Shown here in pieces: positions 7,472 to 16,441 of a stretch of 64,000 nt of DNA; positions within the stretch are counted from its first letter, which is position 1, and every line of letters begins with the position of its first letter. A program made the position numbers and the translations under genes. Location of the stretch: positions 1 to 64,000 of the forward strand of contig JANSWY010000013.1 of NCBI GenBank assembly GCA_024743255.1, given 5' to 3'. Under the pieces are notes generated by a model that saw nothing but the letters and a program-made list of their open reading frames with translations, did no database searches and was not told the origin of the DNA. Source of the stretch: a bacterium (lineage in GTDB: Bacteria; Bacteroidota; Bacteroidia; Cytophagales; Cyclobacteriaceae).

Positions 7472-7639
7472 ATAACCACCGCAGAAAGACAAATAACCGC
7501 TGCAGAAACACTCACAACCATTGCAGAAAGATAAGTCACCATTGCAGAAACACATATAACCATTGCAGAAAGACAAATCACCATTGCAGAAACACTTACA
7601 ACCATTGCAGAAAGGCAAATCACCTCTGCAGAACCATAT
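7472..7639 (+). repeat. 21-base minisatellite, 8 units
   Basis: Eight units of 21 bases with the core ACCATTGCAGAAA follow each other without gaps. Odd and even units differ (…AAAGACAA against …AAACACTT), so there is a 42-base higher-order repeat. Because 21 is a multiple of three, open frames run through it on both strands (Cys/Asn-rich or His/Arg-rich heptads). Neither frame has a convincing gene context, so I treat it as non-coding. Confidence 0.85.
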
Positions 7640-7653
7640 ATGACCAGTGATAT

Positions 7654-7716
7654 ATGATTCTGTAGCTGTTGGCAATGATTCTGTAGCGGTTAGAAATGAT
7701 ACTGCAGGGAATATGG
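7654..7716 (-). repeat. Three inverted, diverged units of the same minisatellite
   Basis: Three 21-base units starting ATGATTCTGTAGC lie next to the main array in the opposite direction. Their reverse complement (AACAGCTACAGAATCAT) resembles the main unit AACCATTGCAGAAACAT. The two arrays meet at a short AT-rich palindrome around 7635-7653. Confidence 0.55.
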
Positions 7717-7741
7717 TAATCAATAGTCAGAAACATTTTTT

Positions 7742-7970
7742 CCAATGATCTTGTTTTTAATCTGTTCGTTCGGCTAAATACACGATGTGAAATGACTTTT
7801 TAATTGATTTTATATCATTTTTAGATAATTGGGCCTAAATCTACCCTCGACTTCTAATAAATTTTAAAAAATCTTTTCACCACGGTATTTTTAATGCTAA
7901 TTTGACAATTGAATTCGTTTTCAATTTGATTTTTTGAGAAAATAACAAACAATATCAACGTAACTTAAGA
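7742..7970. other. AT-rich leader region of fadD, nothing else seen
   Basis: No reading frame, repeat or clear terminator was found here. The last 100 bases should contain the fadD promoter, but no good TTTG/TAnnTTTG pair is visible. Confidence 0.4.
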
Positions 7971-9674
7971 ATGCAAGATTATCCCTGGTTTCAGCAATAC
8001 GGCGAGAAAATCCCGCGCGAAATAGACCCCAATCATTATGACTCCATCCCGGCATTAGTAGATGAGTCATTCAAAAAATATTCTGATAAAGTAGCCTTCG
8101 AGAATATGGGTAAAGCCCTTACATATGCGGAGGTGGATAAATTATCAGTAGATTTTGCCTCTTATCTTCAAAATGTTGCTGGATTAAAGCAAGGAGATAA
8201 GATTGCTATTCAAATGCCAAATCTGTTGCAATATCCAATAGTTGCTTTTGGAGCATTGAGAGCTGGACTTGTTGTTGTAAATACAAATCCGCTATATACT
8301 CCAAACGAAATGGAACACCAGTTCAATGACAGTGGTGCTTCTGCTATTGTGATCCTTGCAAACTTTGCTTATAACCTTGAAAAGATTCTGAAGGACACCA
8401 AAATCAAAACAGTAATTGTTACTGAAATTGGTGACTTATTTGGAGGGTTGAAAGGTGCTATCACAAACTTTGTAGTGAAGAAAGTAAAGAAGATGGTTCC
8501 TGCTTACAACCTTCCTGGAGCTATTAAATTCAAGGATGTTCTGAAGCAAGGATCTCAGCATACTTTTAATGCACCAACGATCAAAAATGAAGATTTGGCC
8601 TTCTTGCAGTACACTGGTGGAACAACAGGAGTATCTAAAGGGGCAATGCTTTCGCATAGAAATATAGTGGCCAATCTTGAGCAATCTTGTGCCTGGATGG
8701 AAGGCGGAGGCCTTAATGATGATGAGCAACAAGAGATTGTAATAACTGCTCTTCCATTGTATCACATATTTGCTCTTACCATTAATCTGTTGGTGATGAC
8801 CAAAATTGGTGCTAAAAATATCTTAATCACCAACCCAAGAGATATGGAAGGGTTCCTGAAAGAAATTGGTAAGTATCAGTTTACAGTTATCACCGGGGTA
8901 AATACATTATTTGTTGGAATGTTGAATCATCCAAGATTTGCTTCTCTTGATTTTTCAAGACTGAAGTTTGGTTTTGGTGGAGGTATGGCTGTTCAAAAGT
9001 TTACTTCTGAAAAATGGTCCGAAGTTACAAATTCACCACTTTGCGAAGGTTATGGTTTAACGGAGACTTCTCCGGTTCTAACAGGTAACCCATTGAGAGA
9101 TGGTGGAAAAGATATACGAGTTGGATACATAGGAGTGCCTGTTCCAAGTACACATATTAAGATTTTGGATGATGACGGGAATGAGGTTCCAGTTGGAGAA
9201 AGAGGAGAGCTTTGTGCGAAAGGACCACAAGTAATGCAAGGTTACTGGCAAAATGAAGAGGCTACTAAAAATTGCTTTGCTGGTGATTACTTCAAAACTG
9301 GTGACATAGCAGTGATGGATGAAGACGGATTCTTCAAAATTGTCGATAGGAAAAAAGAGATGATTCTTGTTTCTGGATTCAACGTTTATCCTAATGAAGT
9401 GGAGGATGTAATTGCAAGTCATCCAAAAGTAAAAGAAGTAGGAGCTATCGGAGTTCCGGATTCTAAATCTACGGAAGCAGTAAAAGTATATATCGTAAAA
9501 AGTGATACATCTCTTACTGATGAAGAGGTGCTTTCGTACTGCAAAGAGAACTTAACAGGATATAAGAGACCTAAATACATTCAATTCGCAGACGATTTAC
9601 CGAAATCTAACGTAGGTAAAATCATGCGTAGACTTATAAAAGAGGCTGACGCCAAGGAGAATACCTACGCTTAG
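7971..9674 (+). CDS. fadD: Long-chain fatty acid-CoA ligase (FadD type)
   Basis: This AMP-forming enzyme activates long-chain fatty acids to acyl-CoA with ATP, in the cytoplasm or at the inner membrane face. The 567-residue protein shows the full set of adenylate-forming motifs: YTGGTTGVSKGAMLSH (ATP/AMP signature, about residue 215), GYGLTETSP (about 360), TGDIAVMDEDGFFKIVDRKKE (about 445) and the C-terminal KSNVGKIMRR with the catalytic lysine. The N-terminal DYPWFQQYGEKIPREID is typical of FadD. It ends convergently with the lipoprotein gene, the two stop codons overlapping by 4 bases. A medium-chain or other acyl specificity cannot be excluded. Confidence 0.93.
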   Translation: MQDYPWFQQYGEKIPREIDPNHYDSIPALVDESFKKYSDKVAFENMGKALTYAEVDKLSVDFASYLQNVAGLKQGDKIAIQMPNLLQYPIVAFGALRAGLVVVNTNPLYTPNEMEHQFNDSGASAIVILANFAYNLEKILKDTKIKTVIVTEIGDLFGGLKGAITNFVVKKVKKMVPAYNLPGAIKFKDVLKQGSQHTFNAPTIKNEDLAFLQYTGGTTGVSKGAMLSHRNIVANLEQSCAWMEGGGLNDDEQQEIVITALPLYHIFALTINLLVMTKIGAKNILITNPRDMEGFLKEIGKYQFTVITGVNTLFVGMLNHPRFASLDFSRLKFGFGGGMAVQKFTSEKWSEVTNSPLCEGYGLTETSPVLTGNPLRDGGKDIRVGYIGVPVPSTHIKILDDDGNEVPVGERGELCAKGPQVMQGYWQNEEATKNCFAGDYFKTGDIAVMDEDGFFKIVDRKKEMILVSGFNVYPNEVEDVIASHPKVKEVGAIGVPDSKSTEAVKVYIVKSDTSLTDEEVLSYCKENLTGYKRPKYIQFADDLPKSNVGKIMRRLIKEADAKENTYA

Positions 9675-10570
9675 TCTTTCAAAATATCACTTATTTCAGA
9701 ATAAGGAATAGTTATTGAAGATGGCCCCATAACATATGGGGCTATTTCGTAACTGTTAAAGTATACATTTAACCCCTGCTTGGTAAGACCAATATTCTTG
9801 GTTAATTCAAACTTGCCATTCTCAAAGAAGTAACCCTTTTCTCCAAGATCATCTCGGTCACTATAACCTTTAGATTTTCTAAAATACTTTTCAGCGACTT
9901 TAGTCAGTTTACTCCAGTTTGTAACTAAGTCCTTACCTGATAGCTCTTTTTTGCTATTCCAGTTGTAATTGATATAGGTCAATTTAGTATTACCGTGTGC
10001 ACCTCCTGTATATGATTTTTCTTGTACTGCAATACTCAGGATATTGCCATTAATGTGTGAAATTTCAGCTTCAACATTGATGTTCCACTTTTCAGATACA
10101 TCATTGTATTCCTTGATGAATTTTTCATAATCAGCCAGGATCATGTCGGCAACCTTATCGGGATCGGATGTTCTTACTTTGGTATCGGGAAGATAGTCTG
10201 CTAAGACTGTTGCGATTCGTTTGTTTATTTGTTTATTAACAAACTTGGAATTACTTCCATCATAACTGGGGTAGGTAACTACAACTTTAGCACATGGTTT
10301 AGATTCATCAGCGCAATTGCCAAATGATTTATTGATTGAAGCTTCACTATATGAGATTTCTTCTGATTCTTCTTTTTTCACTTCGTCTTTGATGGTGGTT
10401 GTGCCATCAGAGCTATCACTATTCTTTGCAGCTTGATCGTTTTTGGAATCATTGGATATTTCTGAATTGTCCTTTCCTGAAGAAGGCGTTTCCTCTCCTT
10501 TCTTTTTTGGGAATTCACATGATAGGATGGTGGCAAAAGCCAAAATGATAATAAAGACTGATCTGTTCAT
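9671..10570 (-). CDS. DUF3298/DUF4163 lipoprotein
   Basis: The product is a 299-residue exported lipoprotein: the N-terminal hydrophobic stretch ends in the lipobox ILSC (Cys18). A low-complexity Ser/Asp/Lys linker of about 65 residues follows. The rest matches the DUF4163 plus DUF3298 pair seen in PdaC- and RsiV-like proteins: VVTYPSYDGSNSKFVNKQIN, the GGAHGNT motif in the middle, and the C-terminal ENGKFELTKNIGLTKQGLNVYFNSYEIAPY. In RsiV the domain binds lysozyme; here no function is shown. It faces fadD convergently and is divergent from the DUF3078 gene. Confidence 0.85.
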   Translation of the reverse strand: MNRSVFIIILAFATILSCEFPKKKGEETPSSGKDNSEISNDSKNDQAAKNSDSSDGTTTIKDEVKKEESEEISYSEASINKSFGNCADESKPCAKVVVTYPSYDGSNSKFVNKQINKRIATVLADYLPDTKVRTSDPDKVADMILADYEKFIKEYNDVSEKWNINVEAEISHINGNILSIAVQEKSYTGGAHGNTKLTYINYNWNSKKELSGKDLVTNWSKLTKVAEKYFRKSKGYSDRDDLGEKGYFFENGKFELTKNIGLTKQGLNVYFNSYEIAPYVMGPSSITIPYSEISDILKD

Positions 10571-10695
10571 ATTAATAGCGAAATTTCAGAAACGAATATA
10601 AATGCTTCTTTTTTCGAGACAAACGTAACTGGGATATTTAATTTCAACCCCTAAAACCAATTTTCTGACCCGCATTTCTTCGATTCCAAAGAATA

Positions 10696-10729
10696 TTGAG
10701 CCATATAGTTACATATTCACTTACATTTG
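10696..10729 (+). promoter_or_regulatory. Candidate promoter of the DUF3078 gene
   Basis: TTG (10696-10698) and TACATTTG (10722-10729) are 23 bases apart, within the range of the Bacteroidota consensus. The start codon follows 31 bases later. Confidence 0.45.
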
Positions 10730-10760
10730 CTGCAAAATCCAATCAAAACTGTTTAGCACG

Positions 10761-11666
10761 ATGAAACAACTTTACATTTTATTTACATTCATCTTTATCT
10801 CGGGCATAGCTATTGCTCAGGATCCAGCTCCTGCAGATACATCTTATTGGAAGAAAGGTGGCGCAGGAACTCTTACATTTTCTAATGTAACACTTAGCAA
10901 CTGGGCAGCAGGAGGAGAAAACTCGGTCTCTCTAAATGGCTTCCTTGGTTTATTCGCAAACTATAAGAAAGCAAGAACTACCTGGGATAACTCACTAAAC
11001 CTTGGGTATGGTTTACTGAAGCAGGGTGAAGGAGATTTCGTCAAATCTGATGATAAAATAAACTTTGCGACAAAATATGGTTACCAGTTAAACAACGAAA
11101 CGTCTAAATGGTACTTCAGTGCACTTCTCGATTTTAAATCTCAGTTCGCCGAAGGTGTGGATGAAGCGGATAGTGTTATCAGTAGATTCATGGCACCAGG
11201 TTATCTGATTGTTGCCACTGGTATTGACTACAAAGTAGGTGACGTATTTTCCGCAAACCTGGCACCTGTAACGGGTAAATTTACATTTGTGACAGATCAA
11301 GCTTTAGCAGATGCTGGAGCTTATGGTGTAGATCCAGGGTCTAATGCAAGAGCTGAGCTTGGAGCATTTCTTAGGATGCAATTCAAGAAAGACATTGTGA
11401 AAAATGTGAATTACGAAACGCGATTAGAACTCTTTACAAACTACATCGAGAACTTTGGAGATATAGATGTCAACTGGGAGAACATCCTGGTCATGAAGGT
11501 TAATAAATTTTTATCTGCAAACCTTATTACTCAGCTTATCTATGATAAGGATATTGATATCGAAGTTGATAATAATGATGATGGGATAATTGATGAAGTA
11601 GGACCAAAAGTTCAGTTTAAGACTGTTTTTGGAGTAGGGTTGAGTTATAAGTTTGGAGATCAGTAA
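10761..11666 (+). CDS. DUF3078 domain protein, probable outer membrane protein
   Basis: A clear signal peptide (MKQLYILFTFIFISGIAIAQ) precedes a 280-residue mature part. It begins with the DUF3078 signature: WKKGGAGTLTFSNVTLSNWAAGGENSVSLNGF. Alternating hydrophobic residues and the C-terminal FGVGLSYKFG ending in an aromatic region suggest a beta-barrel in the outer membrane. DUF3078 proteins are widespread in Bacteroidota and have no established role. The gene is a single transcription unit with its own promoter-like site and a strong terminator directly behind it. Confidence 0.88.
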   Translation: MKQLYILFTFIFISGIAIAQDPAPADTSYWKKGGAGTLTFSNVTLSNWAAGGENSVSLNGFLGLFANYKKARTTWDNSLNLGYGLLKQGEGDFVKSDDKINFATKYGYQLNNETSKWYFSALLDFKSQFAEGVDEADSVISRFMAPGYLIVATGIDYKVGDVFSANLAPVTGKFTFVTDQALADAGAYGVDPGSNARAELGAFLRMQFKKDIVKNVNYETRLELFTNYIENFGDIDVNWENILVMKVNKFLSANLITQLIYDKDIDIEVDNNDDGIIDEVGPKVQFKTVFGVGLSYKFGDQ

Positions 11667-11690
11667 GTAACTGAAATTTAAAAGATACGG

Positions 11691-11722
11691 AATGGAAGTT
11701 AGGTGGCTAGCTTCCATTTTTT
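11691..11722 (+). terminator. Terminator after the DUF3078 gene
   Basis: AATGGAAGTTAG (11691-11702) pairs with CTAGCTTCCATT (11707-11718) over 12 positions with one G-U pair, then a T run follows. It also lies before the convergent mscS-like stop and may serve both strands. Confidence 0.8.
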
Positions 11723-11733
11723 AATATAGGTAT

Positions 11734-12621
11734 CTAGGTCTCTTCTTTGATAAGGTGAACATCTCGTTGAGGGAATGGTATTTCTATACCTTGTTCTCCA
11801 AATCTTTTAAATATTTCAAAGTACAACTCGCTTTTTAATACGCTTGGTTTATCAGTATGAGTAGTAGTCCAGACTGCCAGATAAAAATTGAGTGAACTAT
11901 CTGCAAACTCATCAAACAAGACAACAGGTGTTGGGTTTTTCAAGATGTTTTGGTTGTCAGCTGCAACATCTAATAACACTTTTTTTACCTTCTCAGGATC
12001 CTCCTTGTAACTTACTCCCACAGGAAAACGGAATCTTACATTTCGGTCATTATGACTCCAATTAATTACTCGTTGTGAGATAAACTCGGAATTTGGAACA
12101 ATTATGGAAATATTATCATTGGTCTGAATAGTAGTAGCTCTTACCGAAATTTTAATCACATCTCCTGCTACACTGCCAACCTCAATTCGATCTCCTTCTT
12201 TAATTGGTTTTTCCAACAGGATAATGATGCCTGAAATGAAGTTGTCGGTGATATTCTGTAAGCCAAATCCAATACCGACACCTAGTGCGCCTGCCAATAG
12301 AGATAGGGCACTTAAATCTATTCCTGCACTTTGTACGATGATGATTGAACCGATTAAAAGAATAAGAAATTTGGTAATTGTACCAATAGTAGACGAAACA
12401 CCTTGTTCCAAATTGGCCTTTTTCAGTACACGCTTAACTAAAACAGATTTTGACTTTACAGCAACAAAATTCAGTACAACGAAGGCAATTACGATGTAGA
12501 TAATTGTACTCAGACTTATCTCACTTTCTCCCAATTTGAAGAGTGGAGTTGTAAATAGCTCCATCACATATTGGAAGCCACTAACAAATCGTTCCCAGAA
12601 AGCTGTTGCCTGTTCCTTCAT
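11734..12621 (-). CDS. Small-conductance mechanosensitive channel (MscS family)
   Basis: The 295-residue inner-membrane protein is an MscS-type channel that opens under membrane tension to release solutes. It has two leading transmembrane segments (about residues 35-60 and 75-100) and the pore-lining helix with the Gly/Ala pattern (LSLLAGALGVGIGFGLQNITDNFISGI, about 105-132). The soluble beta domain follows with EGDRIEVGSVAGDVIKI, then an alpha/beta end. The length matches single-core MscS proteins. It lies 24 bases after queA on the same strand, so the two may be transcribed together. Confidence 0.93.
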   Translation of the reverse strand: MKEQATAFWERFVSGFQYVMELFTTPLFKLGESEISLSTIIYIVIAFVVLNFVAVKSKSVLVKRVLKKANLEQGVSSTIGTITKFLILLIGSIIIVQSAGIDLSALSLLAGALGVGIGFGLQNITDNFISGIIILLEKPIKEGDRIEVGSVAGDVIKISVRATTIQTNDNISIIVPNSEFISQRVINWSHNDRNVRFRFPVGVSYKEDPEKVKKVLLDVAADNQNILKNPTPVVLFDEFADSSLNFYLAVWTTTHTDKPSVLKSELYFEIFKRFGEQGIEIPFPQRDVHLIKEET

Positions 12622-12645
12622 ACTTTCAATATAATACCTTTTTGA

Positions 12646-13854
12646 TTATTCAGACTTGAAAAGAACCGAACTATCGCCGTAGCTTAAAAATCTATAATTG
12701 TTTTCTAGTGCTTCTTGGTAGACTTTATTCCAAACTTCACCAATAAATGCCGCGACCAAAAGAATCAAAGTAGATCCCGGTAAATGGAAGTTTGTTACCA
12801 GTGAATCACAAACTCTGAATTTGTACCCGGGGAAAATGAAAATCTCAGTTTCTCCAATAATACTACCAAGGTTTTTTCTTTCCATGTAGTCTTTTACAAA
12901 AGTCATGGATTCATTTAATGTTGGTAAAGAGGAATGATCCTCATAAGGATATAGCTTTTCAATATTAAAATCCGCTTCTGGATTACTTTGTAACATTACT
13001 CCAAACCAATATAAGCTCTCCAAAGTCCTCATCGAAGTTGTTCCAACAGCAATAATCTTATTCGATTTAATGATATTCTCAACATTCTCTAAAGTCACAA
13101 TGATCTGCTCAGAGTGCATCGGATGTTCTTCTACTGTTTCTGCTTTAAGTGGTTGAAAAGTTCCAGCAGATACGTGTAGTGTTAGTTCATCTTTAATGAT
13201 CGACTTTTCTTTGAGTTGATCCAATACTTTTTCTGTGAAATGAAGTCCAGCTGTTGGAGCAGCTACAGCACCATCTACTTTTGAATATACTGTTTGATAT
13301 CTTGGTTTGTCTTCTTCCGTTACTTCTCTGGCTATATACGGCGGCAGAGGTACTTTTCCAGCAAGATCTACAACTTCAGAAAACGAATGATCAGTTCCCC
13401 AATGTAATTCGATAATTTGGTTTTGCTTATCGCTCCATGAGGCTTGAAGAGTAAATTTACCCTGATCTGATTCGATTTCTTTCTCAAGAACCTGATCTTC
13501 CTTCCATTTTTTAGCGTTTCCTACCAGGCACGACCAGACAACCTTTTTTGTAGTTGCCATGTTCTCACTCATGATGTGACTTGGTTCCATTGGTTCAAGT
13601 AAGAACACTTCAATTTGGGCTCCTGTGGATTTGTGAAATAAAATCCTGGCCGGAATAACTTTTGTGTTATTGAAGAACATATAAGAATCTGATGGTAACA
13701 GGTCCTTAATATCTGTAAAGTGATGATGAGTAATATTTCCTTCCTTGTAGCAAAGTAATTTTGAGGCATCTCTGTCTTTCAGCGGATGCTTCGCAATTTT
13801 ATTGTCAGGAAGTTCATATGTATATTGCTTTAAGTCTACTTTTGACTGGTTCAT
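12646..13854 (-). CDS. queA: QueA, SAM:tRNA ribosyltransferase-isomerase
   Basis: QueA transfers and isomerises the ribosyl part of S-adenosylmethionine to 7-aminomethyl-7-deazaguanine in tRNA, giving epoxyqueuosine. The family signatures are present: the N-terminal YELPDNKIAKHPLKDRDASKLL, FNNTKVIPARI, the central YQTVYSKVDGAVAAPTAGLHFT, and the C-terminal VCDSLVTNFHLPGSTLILLVAAFIG. At 402 residues it is longer than the usual 340-360, the extra residues lying in the middle around the KVVWSCLVGNAKKW region and before SLPTLNESM. It is divergent from menC. Confidence 0.96.
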   Translation of the reverse strand: MNQSKVDLKQYTYELPDNKIAKHPLKDRDASKLLCYKEGNITHHHFTDIKDLLPSDSYMFFNNTKVIPARILFHKSTGAQIEVFLLEPMEPSHIMSENMATTKKVVWSCLVGNAKKWKEDQVLEKEIESDQGKFTLQASWSDKQNQIIELHWGTDHSFSEVVDLAGKVPLPPYIAREVTEEDKPRYQTVYSKVDGAVAAPTAGLHFTEKVLDQLKEKSIIKDELTLHVSAGTFQPLKAETVEEHPMHSEQIIVTLENVENIIKSNKIIAVGTTSMRTLESLYWFGVMLQSNPEADFNIEKLYPYEDHSSLPTLNESMTFVKDYMERKNLGSIIGETEIFIFPGYKFRVCDSLVTNFHLPGSTLILLVAAFIGEVWNKVYQEALENNYRFLSYGDSSVLFKSE

Positions 13855-13901
13855 TGTGTCTTAAATTAGAACCGCAAATTAATTGAATAAATACGACCCA
13901 A

Positions 13902-14996
13902 ATGGCATTAAGACTTACTTATACTCCCTATACCCTAAAATTTAAATTCGATGCTGGTACTTCCAGAGGTGTTTTGAAAGAAAAACCTACCTGGTTTATC
14001 AGAGTTTTTGATGAGAGTAATCCAACAAAGTTTGGACTGGGTGAAGCCGGGCCAATTGAAGGGTTGAGTCTGGAGGATCTGACTCAGATGCCATTTGAAT
14101 TAGAAAGAGTTTCACAGAAAATTCAAAAGCACGGAATTCTATATGATGATCAGGAGATATTTGAATTAGCACAATTGATTGTGAGTCAGGAGTTTCCAAG
14201 TATTCGGTTTGCTGTTGAAACCGCTCTATTGGATTTGAAGAATGGAGCCAATAGAACCATTTTTGATGAATCTTTTATCCAGGGGGATCAACGAATTCCC
14301 ATCAATGGCTTGATTTGGATGGGGGATGAGGGCTTCATGAACGATCAAAAGGAAGAAAAGCTGGAGAAAGGTTTTGGATGCCTTAAAATGAAAGTGGCAG
14401 CTATTGATTTTGAAAAGGAGATAGAGATTCTGAAAGATATCAGAAGTAGGTTTTCTGAAGACGAATTAATTCTCAGGATTGATGCCAATGGAGGGTTCGA
14501 AAACAATTTGGTTTTGAAAAAACTCGATATGTTGGAGGGGCTTGGACTACATTCCATTGAACAACCAATTATGCCTCGTCAGCCTGAAGCTATGTCATTA
14601 ATAGTTGAGAAGTCTCCGGTTCCAATTGCTTTGGATGAGGATCTGATTGGACTTTACACAGCTTCACAAAGAGCGGAACTCTTAGACTACATCAAACCAA
14701 ATCATATTGTCATTAAACCAAGTTTAGTGGGAGGCATCAAATCAACAATGGATTGGATAAAAGATGCTGAAAGTAGAAATATAGGTTGGTGGATTACATC
14801 TGCCTTGGAATCCAATATCGGTTTGAACGCTATTTGTCAGCTTACAGGACTGTATTCTCCAACGAATCATCAGGGATTAGGCACTGGACAGTTATACCAT
14901 AATAATATTCAATCACCACTAACAGTTGAAAATGGAGATATCTTTTATGATACTTCTAAGAAATGGGGTGTCGAAGATTTAGTTGGAGTCTTATAG
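13902..14996 (+). CDS. menC: o-Succinylbenzoate synthase-like enolase superfamily enzyme (MenC)
   Basis: This enolase-superfamily enzyme probably dehydrates SHCHC to o-succinylbenzoate in menaquinone synthesis. In the 364-residue protein the catalytic KMK is near residue 165, followed by the metal ligands in RIDANGG (Asp), HSIEQP (Glu) and ALDEDL (Asp), and the second lysine in VIKPSLVGG. The N-terminal lid begins LTYTPYTLKFKF. A dipeptide epimerase has the same scaffold, but the menA gene 1.4 kb downstream favours MenC. The stop overlaps the convergent sirtuin gene by 6 bases. Confidence 0.85.
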   Translation: MALRLTYTPYTLKFKFDAGTSRGVLKEKPTWFIRVFDESNPTKFGLGEAGPIEGLSLEDLTQMPFELERVSQKIQKHGILYDDQEIFELAQLIVSQEFPSIRFAVETALLDLKNGANRTIFDESFIQGDQRIPINGLIWMGDEGFMNDQKEEKLEKGFGCLKMKVAAIDFEKEIEILKDIRSRFSEDELILRIDANGGFENNLVLKKLDMLEGLGLHSIEQPIMPRQPEAMSLIVEKSPVPIALDEDLIGLYTASQRAELLDYIKPNHIVIKPSLVGGIKSTMDWIKDAESRNIGWWITSALESNIGLNAICQLTGLYSPTNHQGLGTGQLYHNNIQSPLTVENGDIFYDTSKKWGVEDLVGVL

Positions 14997-15680
14997 AAGT
15001 CTTTCTCTTAGTATTTTGGCTACTTTTGGAACTCCTGTAGTCGCATTTTCTTCAAAGAATTCCAGATTCAATCTTGGGTGAACTTCCGGCTTGCTTGGGT
15101 CGATAATGTATTTTGGGATTTCATCACCAATATAATCTATTAATCCAGCGGCTGGGTATACCACCATAGATGTGCCAACTACCATAAAAACATCGGCACT
15201 CATAGCTTCCGCAGCTGCAACTTCCATCATCGGAACCATTTCTCCGAACCAGACTATATGAGGTCTTAACTGACTTCCTTTTTCGCAGATATCTCCTTCA
15301 TTGAGTTCCCATCCATCCATATCGTATACTAATGATGGATCTAAAGTACTTCTGGATTTGAACAGCTCTCCATGTAAGTGAAGAACGTTAGTACTACCAG
15401 CCTTTTCGTGAAGGTTGTCTACGTTTTGAGTGATGATGGTGACATCAAAATCTTCTTCTAACTCAGCAAGAGCGATATGACCTTGGTTAGGTTCTGCAGT
15501 TAATGCTTGTTTTCTCCTTTGATTATAAAAATCCAGTACTAAAGCTCTGTTTCGGGCCCATCCTTGAGGAGATGCCACCTCCATTACGTCATGTCCTTCC
15601 CAAAGACCATTTGAATCTCTAAAAGTACGAATCCCACTTTCAGCACTGATTCCAGCGCCAGTTAATACTGCAATTTTCAT
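14991..15680 (-). CDS. cobB: Sir2-family NAD-dependent protein deacylase (CobB type)
   Basis: Sirtuins remove acetyl or succinyl groups from lysines using NAD. This 229-residue protein has the NAD motif GAGISAESGIRTFRDSNG at the N-terminus, TQNVDNLHEKAG, and the catalytic histidine in LHLHGEL. A YxxR pair (FYNQRRKQ, near residue 52) is the signature of class III desuccinylases such as E. coli CobB and SIRT5. The segment that normally carries the two zinc CxxC pairs (after HGELFKSR) has only one cysteine (GDICEKGSQ), so the zinc site is absent. Length and all other motifs are intact, and zinc-free members are plausible within this branch. Confidence 0.92.
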   Translation of the reverse strand: MKIAVLTGAGISAESGIRTFRDSNGLWEGHDVMEVASPQGWARNRALVLDFYNQRRKQALTAEPNQGHIALAELEEDFDVTIITQNVDNLHEKAGSTNVLHLHGELFKSRSTLDPSLVYDMDGWELNEGDICEKGSQLRPHIVWFGEMVPMMEVAAAEAMSADVFMVVGTSMVVYPAAGLIDYIGDEIPKYIIDPSKPEVHPRLNLEFFEENATTGVPKVAKILRERLL

Positions 15681-15695
15681 ATCCTGAGTTTTTTC

Positions 15696-16313
15696 TCAGG
15701 GAGAAATATAAAACAATTTGGAGGTTAGTTCATAGGAATCTCCATTAGTTAAGTTGATGGTCACTTTAAAACTAATAGGGAATGCTTCTTCTGGTTGCCT
15801 TTTGTATCGCAATTGCAAAGCAATAGGAACTGGATTTACAATTCGATTAAAATTGCTGACACTTGTAGAAATTGATTCTCCATTCCACTCGTCAAATGTG
15901 ATAATATCAAAATCATCGTTAAAATTAATCGCATTGGAAATGGAAAATTCTACTTCCTGATTTTCTGTGATAAAAATGCTTGAAATTGAATCCAAAGGTG
16001 TTAAGGCAGGAGGCGAACAGGCCATTGCAGAACCAAATAATTGACCTGTGGTTGGAATAGATGCGACAGTTTGGAAATTGGTGTTTACCAATAATGAAAC
16101 ACTATCAAATCTAATCGTGTCTAGAAGCTCTATTTCATTAGAACTGAAAAACACACCCTCAAATACATTTTCTGTAAGCGTAAATCCAGTTACTTCAAAG
16201 CTTGAATCGAATCCGCTACACAGAACGTCATCTTCACAACTTAGCAAGTACATACCTGCTGTGAAGCAAAAAATCCACACCAAAAAAACTTTACTTATAA
16301 CTCTCATTTCCAT
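15696..16313 (-). CDS. Secreted lipoprotein-like protein of unknown function
   Basis: The 205-residue product has an N-terminal hydrophobic segment ending in LLSCEDD, a probable lipobox with the modified Cys near residue 26, so it should be anchored in the outer membrane on the periplasmic or surface side. The rest is rich in Thr, Ser and Asn with alternating hydrophobic residues, suggesting a beta-sandwich. Two further cysteines occur (CSGF and ACSPP). No family was recognised. It lies 15 bases upstream of the sirtuin gene on the same strand, though a functional link is not evident. It is divergent from menA. Confidence 0.7.
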   Translation of the reverse strand: MEMRVISKVFLVWIFCFTAGMYLLSCEDDVLCSGFDSSFEVTGFTLTENVFEGVFFSSNEIELLDTIRFDSVSLLVNTNFQTVASIPTTGQLFGSAMACSPPALTPLDSISSIFITENQEVEFSISNAINFNDDFDIITFDEWNGESISTSVSNFNRIVNPVPIALQLRYKRQPEEAFPISFKVTINLTNGDSYELTSKLFYISP

Positions 16314-16441
16314 CCAACTTAGTTGTGCCTTAAGGACACATGAACCAGTTAATTAGTTCTAACGTGATACAAAATTATTCTAAACAGTTAAAAATCCATT
16401 GGTTTTGGCCAACTTTGAACACTGCAATTTGTTATAAATCT

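Noticed and set aside
7472-7716. CRISPR array
   Set aside because: Units are contiguous without unique spacers and there are no cas genes.
7393-7723. Open frames through the 21-base repeats on both strands (85 and 87 codons)
   Set aside because: They arise because the repeat length is a multiple of three; there is no signal, domain or promoter, and both strands are equally open.
16340-16441. Upstream start for menA adding 34 residues
   Set aside because: The extension is unlike MenA proteins; the ATG at 16442 gives the normal length.
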